Positions 23,804 to 32,686 of a DNA stretch of 64,000 bases are shown here, in pieces. The position numbers were made by a program, and so were the translations under genes. The notes beneath the pieces were generated by a model, which was not told the DNA's origin, did no database searches, and was given only the letters and a program-made list of their open reading frames with translations. Every line of letters starts with the position of its first letter. The first letter of the stretch is position 1. The stretch spans positions 110,767-174,766 of the forward strand of contig CANTFL010000561.1 in the NCBI GenBank assembly GCA_947650285.1, in the 5' to 3' direction. The stretch is from Hyaloperonospora brassicae. Its lineage: Eukaryota > Oomycota > Peronosporomycetes > Peronosporales > Peronosporaceae.

Positions 23804-24284
23804 TGTTAAAAGGTAGCGGAGCGTCGAAGTGAAGAACACTTGTTGGTCGAAGCAGCAAAACCAAAAGTGTATGATTCTGTGAGTGTAACTCGTTCCTACC
23901 GTTGCTACTCATATTTCTGAATCACTTCTTCATTCCAACTGCCCCGTCAATCCTGGCGTTCCTTTCCCATGTTCCTTTCCCATATAACGGTTTCTCTGAT
24001 GTGGACATCCTTTCCACTGAGCACAAAAATGGGGAACGTCACTGTCTGGCAGGACAGTGCTGGTGAACCCCAAACACCAGGACCCTAAGGTTTAACTTTC
24101 ACTGCCGGGTATCGAACCGGTGACCTCTGGAATATGGCTGCCACACATTTCCACTCGAGCTATAGCATGCTTACGAAATGCACGTACTGGTATCCTATTG
24201 TACCGTACCAAGTGGATCATATTATAGACATGCTTCATCCTATGCATGTCCATAACATACCCTTCGCATCACCTAATCCTAACA
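23804..24284 (-). repeat. Copia LTR3 (481 bp)
   Basis: Same ends and length as the other two, with about three or four private substitutions by eye. It is bordered on the left by a primer binding site (copy C side) and on the right by the polypurine tract of copy B. Confidence 0.92.
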
Positions 24285-24319
24285 CTCTCCCTTGATGCGC
24301 ATGTACATGCTTTGTATGC

Positions 24320-25843
24320 CTACTTTGCCAAATTTAAACCTCGCAGAAACATGTCATGCTTAGTCCGCCCAAGAGCCTTCGTCAATCCGTCCGCAATCAT
24401 CTCGTCGGTTGGCTTGTACTCAACCTGAATGACGCCTTCCACAACCTTTTCGCGAAGAAAGTGAAACTTGATATCAATGTGCTTTGTTCTTGCATGAAAG
24501 ACCGGATTCTTTGCCAGTGCAATGCACCCTTGATTGTCTTCATAAATAGTCGTCGCCGCTCCACGTCCGAATCCAATGTTGGATAGTAATAGACGCAGCC
24601 TCACCGCCTCTTGTGCCGCAGCATACAATGCCATATACTCAGCCTCTGTGCTAGAAGTTGCCACTGTCGGTTGCCTCTTCGACTTCCACGACACCACGTT
24701 GCCGTGCAAAAAGAACACGTAACCTGTAGTCGAGCGGCGAGAATCCAAGTCGCTTGCCCATGACGCGTCCGCAAATCCTAATAGCTCTCCCTTGTTCTTG
24801 CCGTGAAATACGATGCTATAATCAGCAGTCGTCTTGAGGTATTTGAGCACGCGCTTGGCTGCGATCCAGTGGATTTTCTCATACCTTTCGCAGTACTTAG
24901 CCACTTCTCCTACCGCGTGCATGATGTCCGGTCTAGTGCACGTTGCGACGTACATAAGGGCACCAACGAGTTCGCGGTATGGCCACTTGGGCACAAAGTC
25001 GGCATCCATTCCAAGCTTGGTCAACTTTTCACTTTCGTTTGACGGTGTGTGAATGTCCTTGCATTGGTCGACGCCAAACTTTTCTGCCAAGCGCTTAATG
25101 TAAGCGCGCTGATTCATGCTGATTGATTTTATCTGTCGATCACGTGATAACTCGATACCGAGACAGTATTTCAACTCGCCGAGCTCCTTGATACTGAACT
25201 CTGTCTTGAGTGCACGTTTAATGTCATCAATGTGCTCTTGTGTCTGAGCGAAGAGCATCAAGTCGTCCACGTGAATGAGCACGAGATCAAAGTGACCATG
25301 CGATCGTCGCACATAGACACAAAGATCGGCAGACGTGCGCTTGAACCCTTGACCTTCAAGGTGCGCGTTCAGACGATGATTCCATTCTCTTGCCGCTTGT
25401 TTTGTACCGTACAACGCTTTGTTCAGCAGACACTTCTTGTCCCGATGTTGCTGGTCACCAAATCCATCCGGCTGGTCCATGTAAATCACCTCCTTGACTT
25501 TGCCGTATAGAAATGCCGTGTCGACATCAACGTTCTCCATGATTAAATATTGCTCCGCCGCAATTGCAATGGCAACGTTGATCGACTCTTTCCGCGCCAC
25601 CGGAGCATATGTCTCAAAATAGTTCACTCCAGGACGTTGCGTGAAACTTTTTGCCACAAGTCGTGCCTTAAACTTCACGATTTCTCCATTTGGTTTGCGC
25701 TTTATGCGAAATACCCACTTGCACCCGATTGCTCTCTTGTCCGAGGGCAAATCTTGAAGCGTCCATGTGTCGTGTTGTGTCAGCGATTGAATCTCACATT
25801 CCATCGCACGCATCCATTCGTCCTTGTACTTGCTTCGCAGCAC
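24320..25843 (-). CDS. Copia reverse transcriptase-RNase H, copy B (507 aa, open)
   Basis: An uninterrupted 507-codon frame. RT features: WTLQDLPSDKRAIGCKWVF, FKARLVAKSFTQ, DVDTAFLYGKV (first catalytic Asp), KALYGTKQAAREW, and IHVDDLMLFAQ (catalytic Asp pair). RNase H features: GFADASWASDLDSRRSTTGY, TVATSSTEAEYMAL, IYEDNQGCIALAKNP, and the C-terminal ADGLTK. Catalytic residues appear intact. In the element it is not an independent gene; it follows integrase after an in-frame TAA at 25850-25852. The first shown Met corresponds to GTG, so the N terminus is arbitrary. Confidence 0.85.
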   Translation of the reverse strand: MLRSKYKDEWMRAMECEIQSLTQHDTWTLQDLPSDKRAIGCKWVFRIKRKPNGEIVKFKARLVAKSFTQRPGVNYFETYAPVARKESINVAIAIAAEQYLIMENVDVDTAFLYGKVKEVIYMDQPDGFGDQQHRDKKCLLNKALYGTKQAAREWNHRLNAHLEGQGFKRTSADLCVYVRRSHGHFDLVLIHVDDLMLFAQTQEHIDDIKRALKTEFSIKELGELKYCLGIELSRDRQIKSISMNQRAYIKRLAEKFGVDQCKDIHTPSNESEKLTKLGMDADFVPKWPYRELVGALMYVATCTRPDIMHAVGEVAKYCERYEKIHWIAAKRVLKYLKTTADYSIVFHGKNKGELLGFADASWASDLDSRRSTTGYVFFLHGNVVSWKSKRQPTVATSSTEAEYMALYAAAQEAVRLRLLLSNIGFGRGAATTIYEDNQGCIALAKNPVFHARTKHIDIKFHFLREKVVEGVIQVEYKPTDEMIADGLTKALGRTKHDMFLRGLNLAK

Positions 25844-25849
25844 TTGATC

Positions 25850-26536
25850 TTATGTCGATGCGCTTTCACCATCCTCTTCAGCGCTGAAACAGTATTGTGC
25901 CTCGTAGCTAGCGTCATAGTCGTCGAAGTTAAAATTTCCTCGCCCTAGATTGGTAAACTCTTGCTCGTAGCGCTTAATCGCTTGTTTCTTGCGTACTGGT
26001 CTCACATTAGACTCTTGCTCGCCGTCTCTTCCTGGTGTGCTTGATTGCCTCGTCGGGATGGCATTGGTTGGCCGATCCATTGGTCCTGTGTTGTCAGGTG
26101 TCATTATCGGACTTCCTGGTGTCGGCGTCCTGGGTCCCTCATCGCTTGTTGCGTGGTCAGTTGGATCCAGATTATCCTCACCGTTGTCCACAACGTCGAC
26201 AATTCCAGGCGTATCTTCGTTGCGTGTCTGATCTACCGCAGTTTCCGCAAAGGTGACACTCCGGGAAATTAAAACTTTTCCAGTGGTTGTATCAAGAAGT
26301 CGATAAGCTTTGTGTTGCTTGGCATATCCGAGCAGCATACGCCGCACACCAGATGGGTCCAGCTTGTTTCGCTTCGCTTTAGGTGTATGCGAGTAGCAAA
26401 GACTTCCGAACACCCGCAATTTCTCGATACGAGGTTTTCGCTTGAATACCATCTCGAATGGGCTTGAGTCTGGACTGGAAGCGCTTGGAAGGACGTTACG
26501 GATATCCACAGCGGTCAGCATCGCCTCACGCCACAT
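25850..26536 (-). pseudogene. Copia integrase C-terminal part, copy B
   Basis: Starts abruptly in the integrase (REAMLTAVDIRNVLPSAS) at the truncation point, continues through the conserved KLRVFGSLCYSHTPKAKRNK block and an acidic, Pro/Thr-rich linker, and ends at TAA. Matches copy A residue for residue as far as I compared. The catalytic core DDE residues are missing because of the truncation. Confidence 0.85.
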
Positions 26537-26631
26537 TGCCGTGCAAAAAGAACACGTAACCTGAAGCTCGAGTGGAAATGTGTGGCAGCCATATTCCAGA
26601 GGTTACCGGTTCGATACCCGGCAGTGAAAGT
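26531..26631 (+). repeat. Chimeric junction with inverted tRNA-like module
   Basis: 26531-26562 matches 32 bp of the RNase H region (18599-18631) almost exactly. It then passes, at a shared TCGAG-type microhomology, into about 70 bp matching the tRNA-like part of the LTRs but in the opposite orientation: A-box-like AAGCTCGAGTGG (26564-26575) and perfect B box GGTTCGATACC (26609-26619). This looks like a template-switch product. Confidence 0.65.
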
Positions 26632-27018
26632 TAAATGTAAATTTTGGTGCTCATTGAAAATTTTCATCGGTTGGTCAGCAAAATTTAAACTGATGTTTAC
26701 TACCATTTCGTACAAACTTGTTCCAAACACATATGCGTCTTATTGCCATTCAAGTATTTGGAATGAGCAAGAGATGTGTTACCGTATCCATTGCGCTTGT
26801 TCCGAGCGGTACATTCCATTTCGTCTGATATGTGCAATGGATCGGACGATTGCGAATACGCACAGCCGGTTAAAATGGTTTCAAGTAATGGCTGAATCGA
26901 GCAAAATGCAATTACAAACTCGGCTTATGATGGTAACAGGTTCGCAAACTCACAATCGAGCGTCTATGAACGACTGAACTGCCTTGCTGCTGCTATTGTT
27001 AAGTAAGGGGCTCATACC
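26632..27018. repeat. Flanking repeat, right copy
   Basis: Direct copy of 17321-17708, differing at roughly a dozen positions by eye. Its end GGGCTCATACC (27008-27018) resembles the primer binding site with one base missing and is followed by unrelated DNA rather than an LTR. An open stretch of 131 codons (26582-26977) spans the tRNA-like module and repeat but has no recognisable motif. Confidence 0.65.
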
Positions 27019-27170
27019 ACACACATTCCTATCATGTGCCATCGACTTCACCTATTTGTGATGCATGTCATATACGCAGTACGCTTTGCTTGCAACAACG
27101 GCCAGCAGCTTTGACACATTGTCGGTCGTGCAAACGGTCATATCGAACGTCGACTGCACATGTAGCCAGT

Positions 27171-28469
27171 CTACTGGACAACAGAAGCTGGACGTAGTAC
27201 GCTTTGAATCGTCCCTCGCTTTCCATTGTACCGCCACTTTGGGTCTTCCTTGTCGAGCTTTGCCACAATGTCCGGAGGAATGCCCACCACGGGGTTTGAC
27301 TTCAACGTGCGGAACGAGACGAAAGCCGTTGGAAAGTACGGAACTGCTTCCTCCACGGGCGTTGACGGCGGCCACAGACGGTCTCCGAGTAATCGACGGT
27401 AGTTCAGATCTCCTTTGATGATCACGAGCGTCGCCTCGCGAGCAAAGCGCGTCTGAAGCGCCATTGGCATATCCCAATAGTAAGTGTAGCGGTTCCAGAA
27501 AATGTCCGACTCGATCACGAGCGCGTCCGTCTTGACGTATGTAGCCAATCGCTTCCCCAGTGCCTGAACTTCCAATGTGCGTGTCTCACGCTGCATCTCG
27601 GCAATGTGTTCGTGCACGTCCGCAGGCGTTGCGTCCGAGACGTACATGGGCTCCACCTTTACATTGAGCGTGACCTTACCACACCAGCCACGAGCGAGCA
27701 AGTGGTCGGCCAATGCCAAGTCGAGCAAGAGCTCTGCTCCGCTATTGTCGTTCATGAACTGCACGTTCAAAGCCGTTGCATCGCCAGTCTCTCGCGTGTG
27801 GTGCTCGAGGTAGTCGATCACTCGATCCGTGTGGTCGACCAGCAGCAGCTCGTCGTCCAAGTCGAACGACGCGTTCGTACCTGTGACTGTATCTTTCACC
27901 TCTTTGTAGCACCCGTCGGCCTTATTGCCCCATAGACACAGTCTCACCAGACGCTTCAGGTGGTCTCGACGACGCTGCGCATGAACTTCCTCGACCTCCT
28001 GACCATCACTTCGACTCACTGCTGTCTGCAACAGCGTCCACGGCGTCTCATCTTGCAGCTCGGCCACCTTTGACGGGTGGAACGGGTCACTGCCTGTGGT
28101 ATAGTACTCGGCCAGCAACAGCACGAGATAGAACATGTACTGCTCAATCAGAAACCACGGCGCGTTTTGCCACGTGTACGCTTTGCCCTTGAGCAGTGTC
28201 TCCCAGTGGGCGCTGGTGGGCGACTTGGAACACTGCTCCGGGTATTGAGACGGTAGTGGCACAGCGGCGTCGTTGATCATATCCTCTGCCAGTTGCAGTA
28301 ACTGCTGGCGCTGGTTGGCTGAGAACCGCTGGCGATTGTCGGCGACGCAGTCGCGCACGAGGTCGGGCAGTCGTGACTTGAACGAGTCATTGGCAAAAGT
28401 GCCCGCGACGTTCGTGAACATCTCGTCGTACTGCTCGACACGAGTGCGGAAGTCGGTCGAGACGCCCAT
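27171..28469 (-). CDS. DUF89 / ARMT1-like damage-control phosphatase
   Basis: 432 aa, close to the ~440 aa typical of eukaryotic subfamily III DUF89 proteins (ARMT1-like). These are metal-dependent phosphatases acting on damaged or surplus phosphometabolites; a protein-glutamate methyltransferase role was also proposed for the human protein. Visible family signatures: LWGNKADGC (180-187), the metal-binding FMNDNSGAELLLDL block (239-251; Asp241, Asn242, Glu246), and KGDLNYRRLLGDR (352-364). No signal peptide, so likely cytosolic. I chose MGVSTDFRTRV as start because the 130 codons open upstream have no family similarity and contain a GATA-type microsatellite (about 28783-28800). No intron needed. 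Stop TAG at 27171. Confidence 0.9.
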   Translation of the reverse strand: MGVSTDFRTRVEQYDEMFTNVAGTFANDSFKSRLPDLVRDCVADNRQRFSANQRQQLLQLAEDMINDAAVPLPSQYPEQCSKSPTSAHWETLLKGKAYTWQNAPWFLIEQYMFYLVLLLAEYYTTGSDPFHPSKVAELQDETPWTLLQTAVSRSDGQEVEEVHAQRRRDHLKRLVRLCLWGNKADGCYKEVKDTVTGTNASFDLDDELLLVDHTDRVIDYLEHHTRETGDATALNVQFMNDNSGAELLLDLALADHLLARGWCGKVTLNVKVEPMYVSDATPADVHEHIAEMQRETRTLEVQALGKRLATYVKTDALVIESDIFWNRYTYYWDMPMALQTRFAREATLVIIKGDLNYRRLLGDRLWPPSTPVEEAVPYFPTAFVSFRTLKSNPVVGIPPDIVAKLDKEDPKWRYNGKRGTIQSVLRPASVVQ

Positions 28470-28958
28470 AGTGTTTGTTCGAAATGGGAACAGCTCACAC
28501 GACTTCGGAAGTGGCTTTGGACCTCTGAGCGGAGTTTGGACAATGGGCGTCGGGTGTGTTGGACAGACGCTATATTTGCCGTGCGATAGCCGAGTGAGAT
28601 GAAGGGATCTTTTCGCGGGAGATAAAGTGTGCTCGAGCCATGTTGTCTCCCTTCGAGACTGCACCTGATTTGGATTGCACAAACCATATATGAGCACGCA
28701 GCTGATGGGGTTCGGAGGATGGGCCACTGGTACAATGCCTTCCGTTGCTGGCTTCGGGTCATTGATGGGGATCATACGAACGATAGATAGATAGATAGAT
28801 ACCACGAGGTTAGCAGCGAGTGCCGATCCTTCCACAGCTATGCCATCATCACTAGCCAATGCGCGTCTTCATTCAGTTTAGCAAGCAACACTACGCCTTC
28901 CTACAGACCGACGACGCATTCCAACCATCAAGAAGTATCAAGCGGCAAGCTGCATCAC

Positions 28959-30290
28959 TTATTTCTTCTTGGCACCACCCTTGGCCGACGGCTCCTTCTT
29001 GTTCACCGACTTGATCACACCCACAGCCACCGTCTGACGCATGTCACGCACGGCAAAACGACCCAGAGGCGGGTACTCGGCAAACGACTCGACGGTCATG
29101 GGCTTCGAAGGCTCCAGGACGACCATGCAAGCATCGCCCGACTTGACAAACTTGGGCGCCGTCTCGAGCACCTTGCCCGAACGACGGTCCATCTTCTCGA
29201 TAATCTCTTTGAACTTGCACGCAACGTGCGCCGTGTGGCAGTCCAGCACGGGCGAGTAGCCGTTGCAAATCTGGCCAGGGTGGTTCAGCACAATCACCTG
29301 CGCCGTGAAGTCCTGCGTGCCCTTGGCCGGGTCGTTCTTCGAGTCCGACGCCACAAACCCACGACGCAGCTCCTTCACCGACACGTTCTTCACGTTAAAG
29401 CCGACATTGTCACCCGGCAGCGCCTCGGGCAGCGACTCGTGGTGCATCTCGACCGACTTGACTTCCGTCGACAGACCCACGGGGCCAAACGTCGCGACCA
29501 TACCCGGCTTGATCACACCCGTCTCGACACGCCCCACCGGTACCGTGCCGATACCGCCAATCTTGTACACGTCCTGGAGAGGCAGCCGCAGCGGCTTGTC
29601 CGACGGACGCTTGGGCGGGTTCAGGTTGTCCAGCGCCTCGAGCAGGTACGGGCCCTTGTACCACGCCATGTTGGGCGAGCGCTCAATCATGTTGTCGCCC
29701 TCCCAGCCCGAGATCGGCACGAACGGAATCTTGGCGGGTTTGTAGCCCACCTTCTTCAAGTACGTCGTCACCTCCGACTTGATCTCCTCGTACCGGGCCT
29801 GGCCGTACATGACCGACGAGTCGTCCATCTTGTTAATGGCCACGACCATCTGCTTCACGCCCAGCGTGAACGCCAGCAGCGCGTGCTCGCGCGTCTGGCC
29901 CTCCTTCGAGATACCCGCTTCGAACTCGCCCACGCCCGAGGCCACGACCAGAATCGCGCAGTCGGCCTGCGACGTGCCGGTAATCATGTTCTTGATAAAG
30001 TCACGGTGTCCCGGCGCGTCAATGACCGTGAAGAAGAACTTGGGCGACTCGAACTTCCACAGCGCAATGTCAATCGTGATACCGCGTTCACGCTCGGCCT
30101 TGAGGTTGTCCAGCACCCACGCGTACTTGAACGACGTCTTGCCCAGCTCGGCCGCCTCCTTCTCGAACTTCTCGATCGTGCGCTTGTCAATGCCGCCGCA
30201 CTTGTAGATCAAGTGGCCCGTGGTCGTCGACTTGCCGGCGTCGACGTGGCCGATCACGACCAGTGAAATGTGCACCTTCTCCTTGCCCAT
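28959..30290 (-). CDS. EEF1A: Translation elongation factor 1-alpha (eEF1A)
   Basis: 443 aa, full length. GTPase that delivers aminoacyl-tRNA to the ribosome. All G motifs are visible: GHVDAGKS (14-21), the switch region with [23 protein letters not shown], and a later SGWEGDN. Domain 2 ([18 protein letters not shown]) and domain 3 ([37 protein letters not shown]) are complete, ending in a Lys-rich tail. Codon use is strongly GC-ending, as expected for a highly expressed gene. No intron in the coding part; a 5'-UTR intron is likely. It lies 489 bp upstream of the DUF89 start on the same strand. Confidence 0.99.
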   Translation of the reverse strand: MGKEKVHISLVVIGHVDAGKSTTTGHLIYKCGGIDKRTIEKFEKEAAELGKTSFKYAWVLDNLKAERERGITIDIALWKFESPKFFFTVIDAPGHRDFIKNMITGTSQADCAILVVASGVGEFEAGISKEGQTREHALLAFTLGVKQMVVAINKMDDSSVMYGQARYEEIKSEVTTYLKKVGYKPAKIPFVPISGWEGDNMIERSPNMAWYKGPYLLEALDNLNPPKRPSDKPLRLPLQDVYKIGGIGTVPVGRVETGVIKPGMVATFGPVGLSTEVKSVEMHHESLPEALPGDNVGFNVKNVSVKELRRGFVASDSKNDPAKGTQDFTAQVIVLNHPGQICNGYSPVLDCHTAHVACKFKEIIEKMDRRSGKVLETAPKFVKSGDACMVVLEPSKPMTVESFAEYPPLGRFAVRDMRQTVAVGVIKSVNKKEPSAKGGAKKK

Positions 30291-30299
30291 GTTGATCGC

Positions 30300-30387
30300 C
30301 TGCTGTTCACGTCAATACAATACGAGTGGCAAGTGAGGACGGGGATCGGTGTCAAGCAGCTGTGCCAGCCAATCAGCGACGACTTAC
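30300..30387 (-). other. Probable 5'-UTR intron of eEF1A
   Basis: On the minus strand GAAG|GTAAGTCG (donor at 30387) precedes AACAGCAG|GCGATCAAC 10 nt before the eEF1A ATG. Either of two tandem acceptors (ending at 30303 or 30300) gives an 85-88 bp intron, the size of other introns here. 5'-UTR introns are common in eEF1A genes. Confidence 0.55.
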
Positions 30388-30700
30388 CTTCTCGACTGGA
30401 AATCTGAGTATGAGGGAGCAAATAGGGAACGGCCGCGGTGCACCGCTTGTGGTCGAAGGGCTGCGACGGGCTGCTCGTTTTCAGCCAATCGGAAAGAGCG
30501 ACGCATTCTAGCCAGTGAAGCAGTGACTGCGTTCTTGTATGAGGGTCGGATGATGTGGTACACACGCCAGACCCCGCCATCGACGCCCAGTGCTTGCGAT
30601 CGAGCACGCGCCATCGCCTTCTTACTTGGCCGTCGAGCGTCTGTTCGATCGGTGGTTGAAGCAGAGCTGACCAATCAGTGACGACTGAACCCATCTCGAG
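30388..30700 (-). promoter_or_regulatory. eEF1A promoter region with repeated CCAAT motifs
   Basis: CCAATC occurs at 30369, 30485 and 30671 (plus-strand orientation; CCAAT boxes act in both). The copies at 30369-30384 and 30671-30686 share the 16-mer CCAATCAGYGACGACT, so the region may contain a short duplication. No TATA box evident. Regulatory role is inferred from position ahead of a strongly expressed gene. Confidence 0.4.
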
Positions 30701-30937
30701 CACGGGCTGTTTCCACTACGCAACGTGTATTCAACATCTTGGCTCTGGTATTCGCACAGTGCTCCCTACAAAGACTGCAACAAGTGCGTTGAGCGACACA
30801 AAGAGGTCCGTCAAACGCCGAGCACGTGACCGCTTGACTACAACAACGGCCGTAGTCAATTGTCAAGCGGTAGAAACCGCCCCATGCGGTAAGCGTTATG
30901 TCCATTCGTGGACAAGTCACAGCACTGCACTGTGCCT

Positions 30938-32686
30938 CTAGTCCGAGTCGGAGCGCGGAAAGAAACCGAGGATATCCTTGATGAGAATATTCCACACGAT
31001 TTGGACGGCGACTTCCGCGACAATGAGCCAGATCACGATCATTTCGAGCTTCGTGTCGTGTTGATGCGCAAGCTGCTGGCTTAGCACGTCCAGTCTGCAT
31101 CCAGAATGTCATTGTAACAGTTGACCATCTCAACTTAGCAACGAGCTCTCAACCCGAGTTGGAAAAGCAAAGACACGTACAATGCACGGAGGATGTCCAA
31201 ACGCGTGTTGAGGATCTGGACACGGTTCTCCACGCTCAGATACTTCATCACTTTCTTGTACAGCGGTTCGTACTCATCGTCTTCCCAGAAAAAGTCCGGC
31301 TCATCCAGCATGTCGGAGTTCAGATTGACATCGCTTCGCTGCATCATAGGCACACGCCACGCCAGCGTAAGAATGTAGGCACATGCGCGTCAATGTCCAT
31401 GCAATGTACCCCTTACTCACCTCGATAAACAACCGACCAATGAGTTTTGAGATGTCGTCTTGGGAGTACTGGATCGATCCTGTCGCTGCAAGATTCTGAG
31501 GCACATGTTTCGTCTCGCGAATCGTCTCCTCCACGCGCTCTTCGAAAACGTCCAGCTTCGACGACTGTGCCATGGCAAAAGACACTGCCAGCTTCTCGGA
31601 TGCGCGGTTGCTGCTCAGCGTAATCGCATCGTTGCAGATGATGCTTGTGTCGCCATACATGTAGTCCATGTCCTCCACCTCTACTTGTTTCACGGGTCCC
31701 ACCGAGAACGCTCCAAGTGCTACTAAATGCGCCTGCTCTTCTGCCCTTGTCAAGCCCCAAAAAACGGCGCACCCCGTTCTGCATTGCATCCAAACAGCAC
31801 CTCTTGTGTCAGTGAACGACGTCGCACAAGCCACGAAAGTACCACGATCATTGTAACACACGCAAAGTAGAAGGCGTCCTTCTGTTGATAGGGGCTAGAA
31901 TAGATACCACATGACACCATCACAAATGCATCTTCGGCGTCAGAGACCACATTCGTTTGCAAGAAAACACGAACAATAGCACTCCAAGAGCTACGATGCA
32001 TGCAGCACGGACACAAGATTTGGCGCTGGCACACAGCTCGAATGGATTGCACCCATGTACATCTCGTGGGTCCATCCATCCGGATGCAGCTCTCCACCCG
32101 GCAATTGCCCCGTTTCGACGCGCTCGAGCCACTTGAGCAGCTTAAACAGCTGCAACTGGTCGCACGTACAGTATGCCGACACGCGCAGCTTTGAGCTACT
32201 CGGAGGAGCGCGCAGTTGCTTGTTGATCGTCCGCATACGAGAGCGTCTCGTCGTGTGGCTCACGGTACCAGGAGTCGGCAGCGGCTTTGGCGCTCCTCGT
32301 TTGAACTTGCGGGGAATGCCAAAGCTGCGCCAGTTCGTGCGTGGAATCGGACGGAACGGCTCTGCTTGTTGCCGGTAACTCGTCGGCGACAGCAATTGGC
32401 CATCCAGATCGCTCAAGTCCTCGAGCTCTTCGCTTTTGCTCTCCTCGTTGCGACTGCTGGCGCGACTGTTGCTGCTATTGCTGCGACTGCTCGAGTTGTT
32501 GTTGGGAGTGCTGTTGCCGTGAAAGTAACGACGCGAGTCGTTGCTGATCTCTTCGCCCTTGCGGTCGTACACGGCCGAGTCCGAGTTGTAGTTGAGCGAG
32601 ATGCTGCCGGGAGGGAGCAGCGGCGACGTCTCGGGCGCGTCCACGGCAGCATCGTGGAGGGGACTGCGGCTCCGTCGCGAGCTCAT
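30938..32686 (-). CDS. RMD1 / YagE-like (DUF155) membrane protein, multi-exon
   Basis: DUF155 proteins such as yeast Rmd1 and human RMND1 are mostly mitochondrial or vesicular and end in a membrane segment. Exon 1 starts MSSRRSRSP at 32686, has a Ser/Asn-rich low-complexity part and RVSAYCTCDQLQLFKLLKWL. The exon 31421-31778 has TGCAVFWGLTRAEEQ, AVSFAMAQSSKLDVFEERV and DDISKLIGRLFIE. Intron 31339-31420 (GTGAGT...CAG) joins this to RSDVNLNSDMLDEPDFFWED. Intron 31095-31180 (GTACGT...CAG) joins the last exon, with LEMIVIWLIVAEVAVQIVW (transmembrane) and stop at 30938. Joining of exon 1 to AEDAFVM (about 31925) and to 31778 is unresolved; no clean splice sites were found there. In-frame sequence extends upstream of the chosen Met to 33202. 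Confidence 0.8.

Larger units (their letters stand above)
23804..26530 (-). mobile_element. Copia copy B (5'-truncated, LTR3 as 3' LTR)
   Basis: Nearly identical to copy A from the LTR through RNase H, RT and the C-terminal half of integrase. It stops inside integrase at 26530, where the sequence jumps to a short RNase H-derived piece and a tRNA-like module. The 5' LTR, gag and protease are absent. It keeps the same TAA (25850) between integrase and RT that copy A has, but lacks the copy A frameshift. Confidence 0.9.

Noticed and set aside
29226..30266. 346-codon open frame on the plus strand opposite eEF1A
   Set aside because: It is the antisense shadow of a highly GC-biased gene; composition is Arg/His/Leu-rich with no motif.
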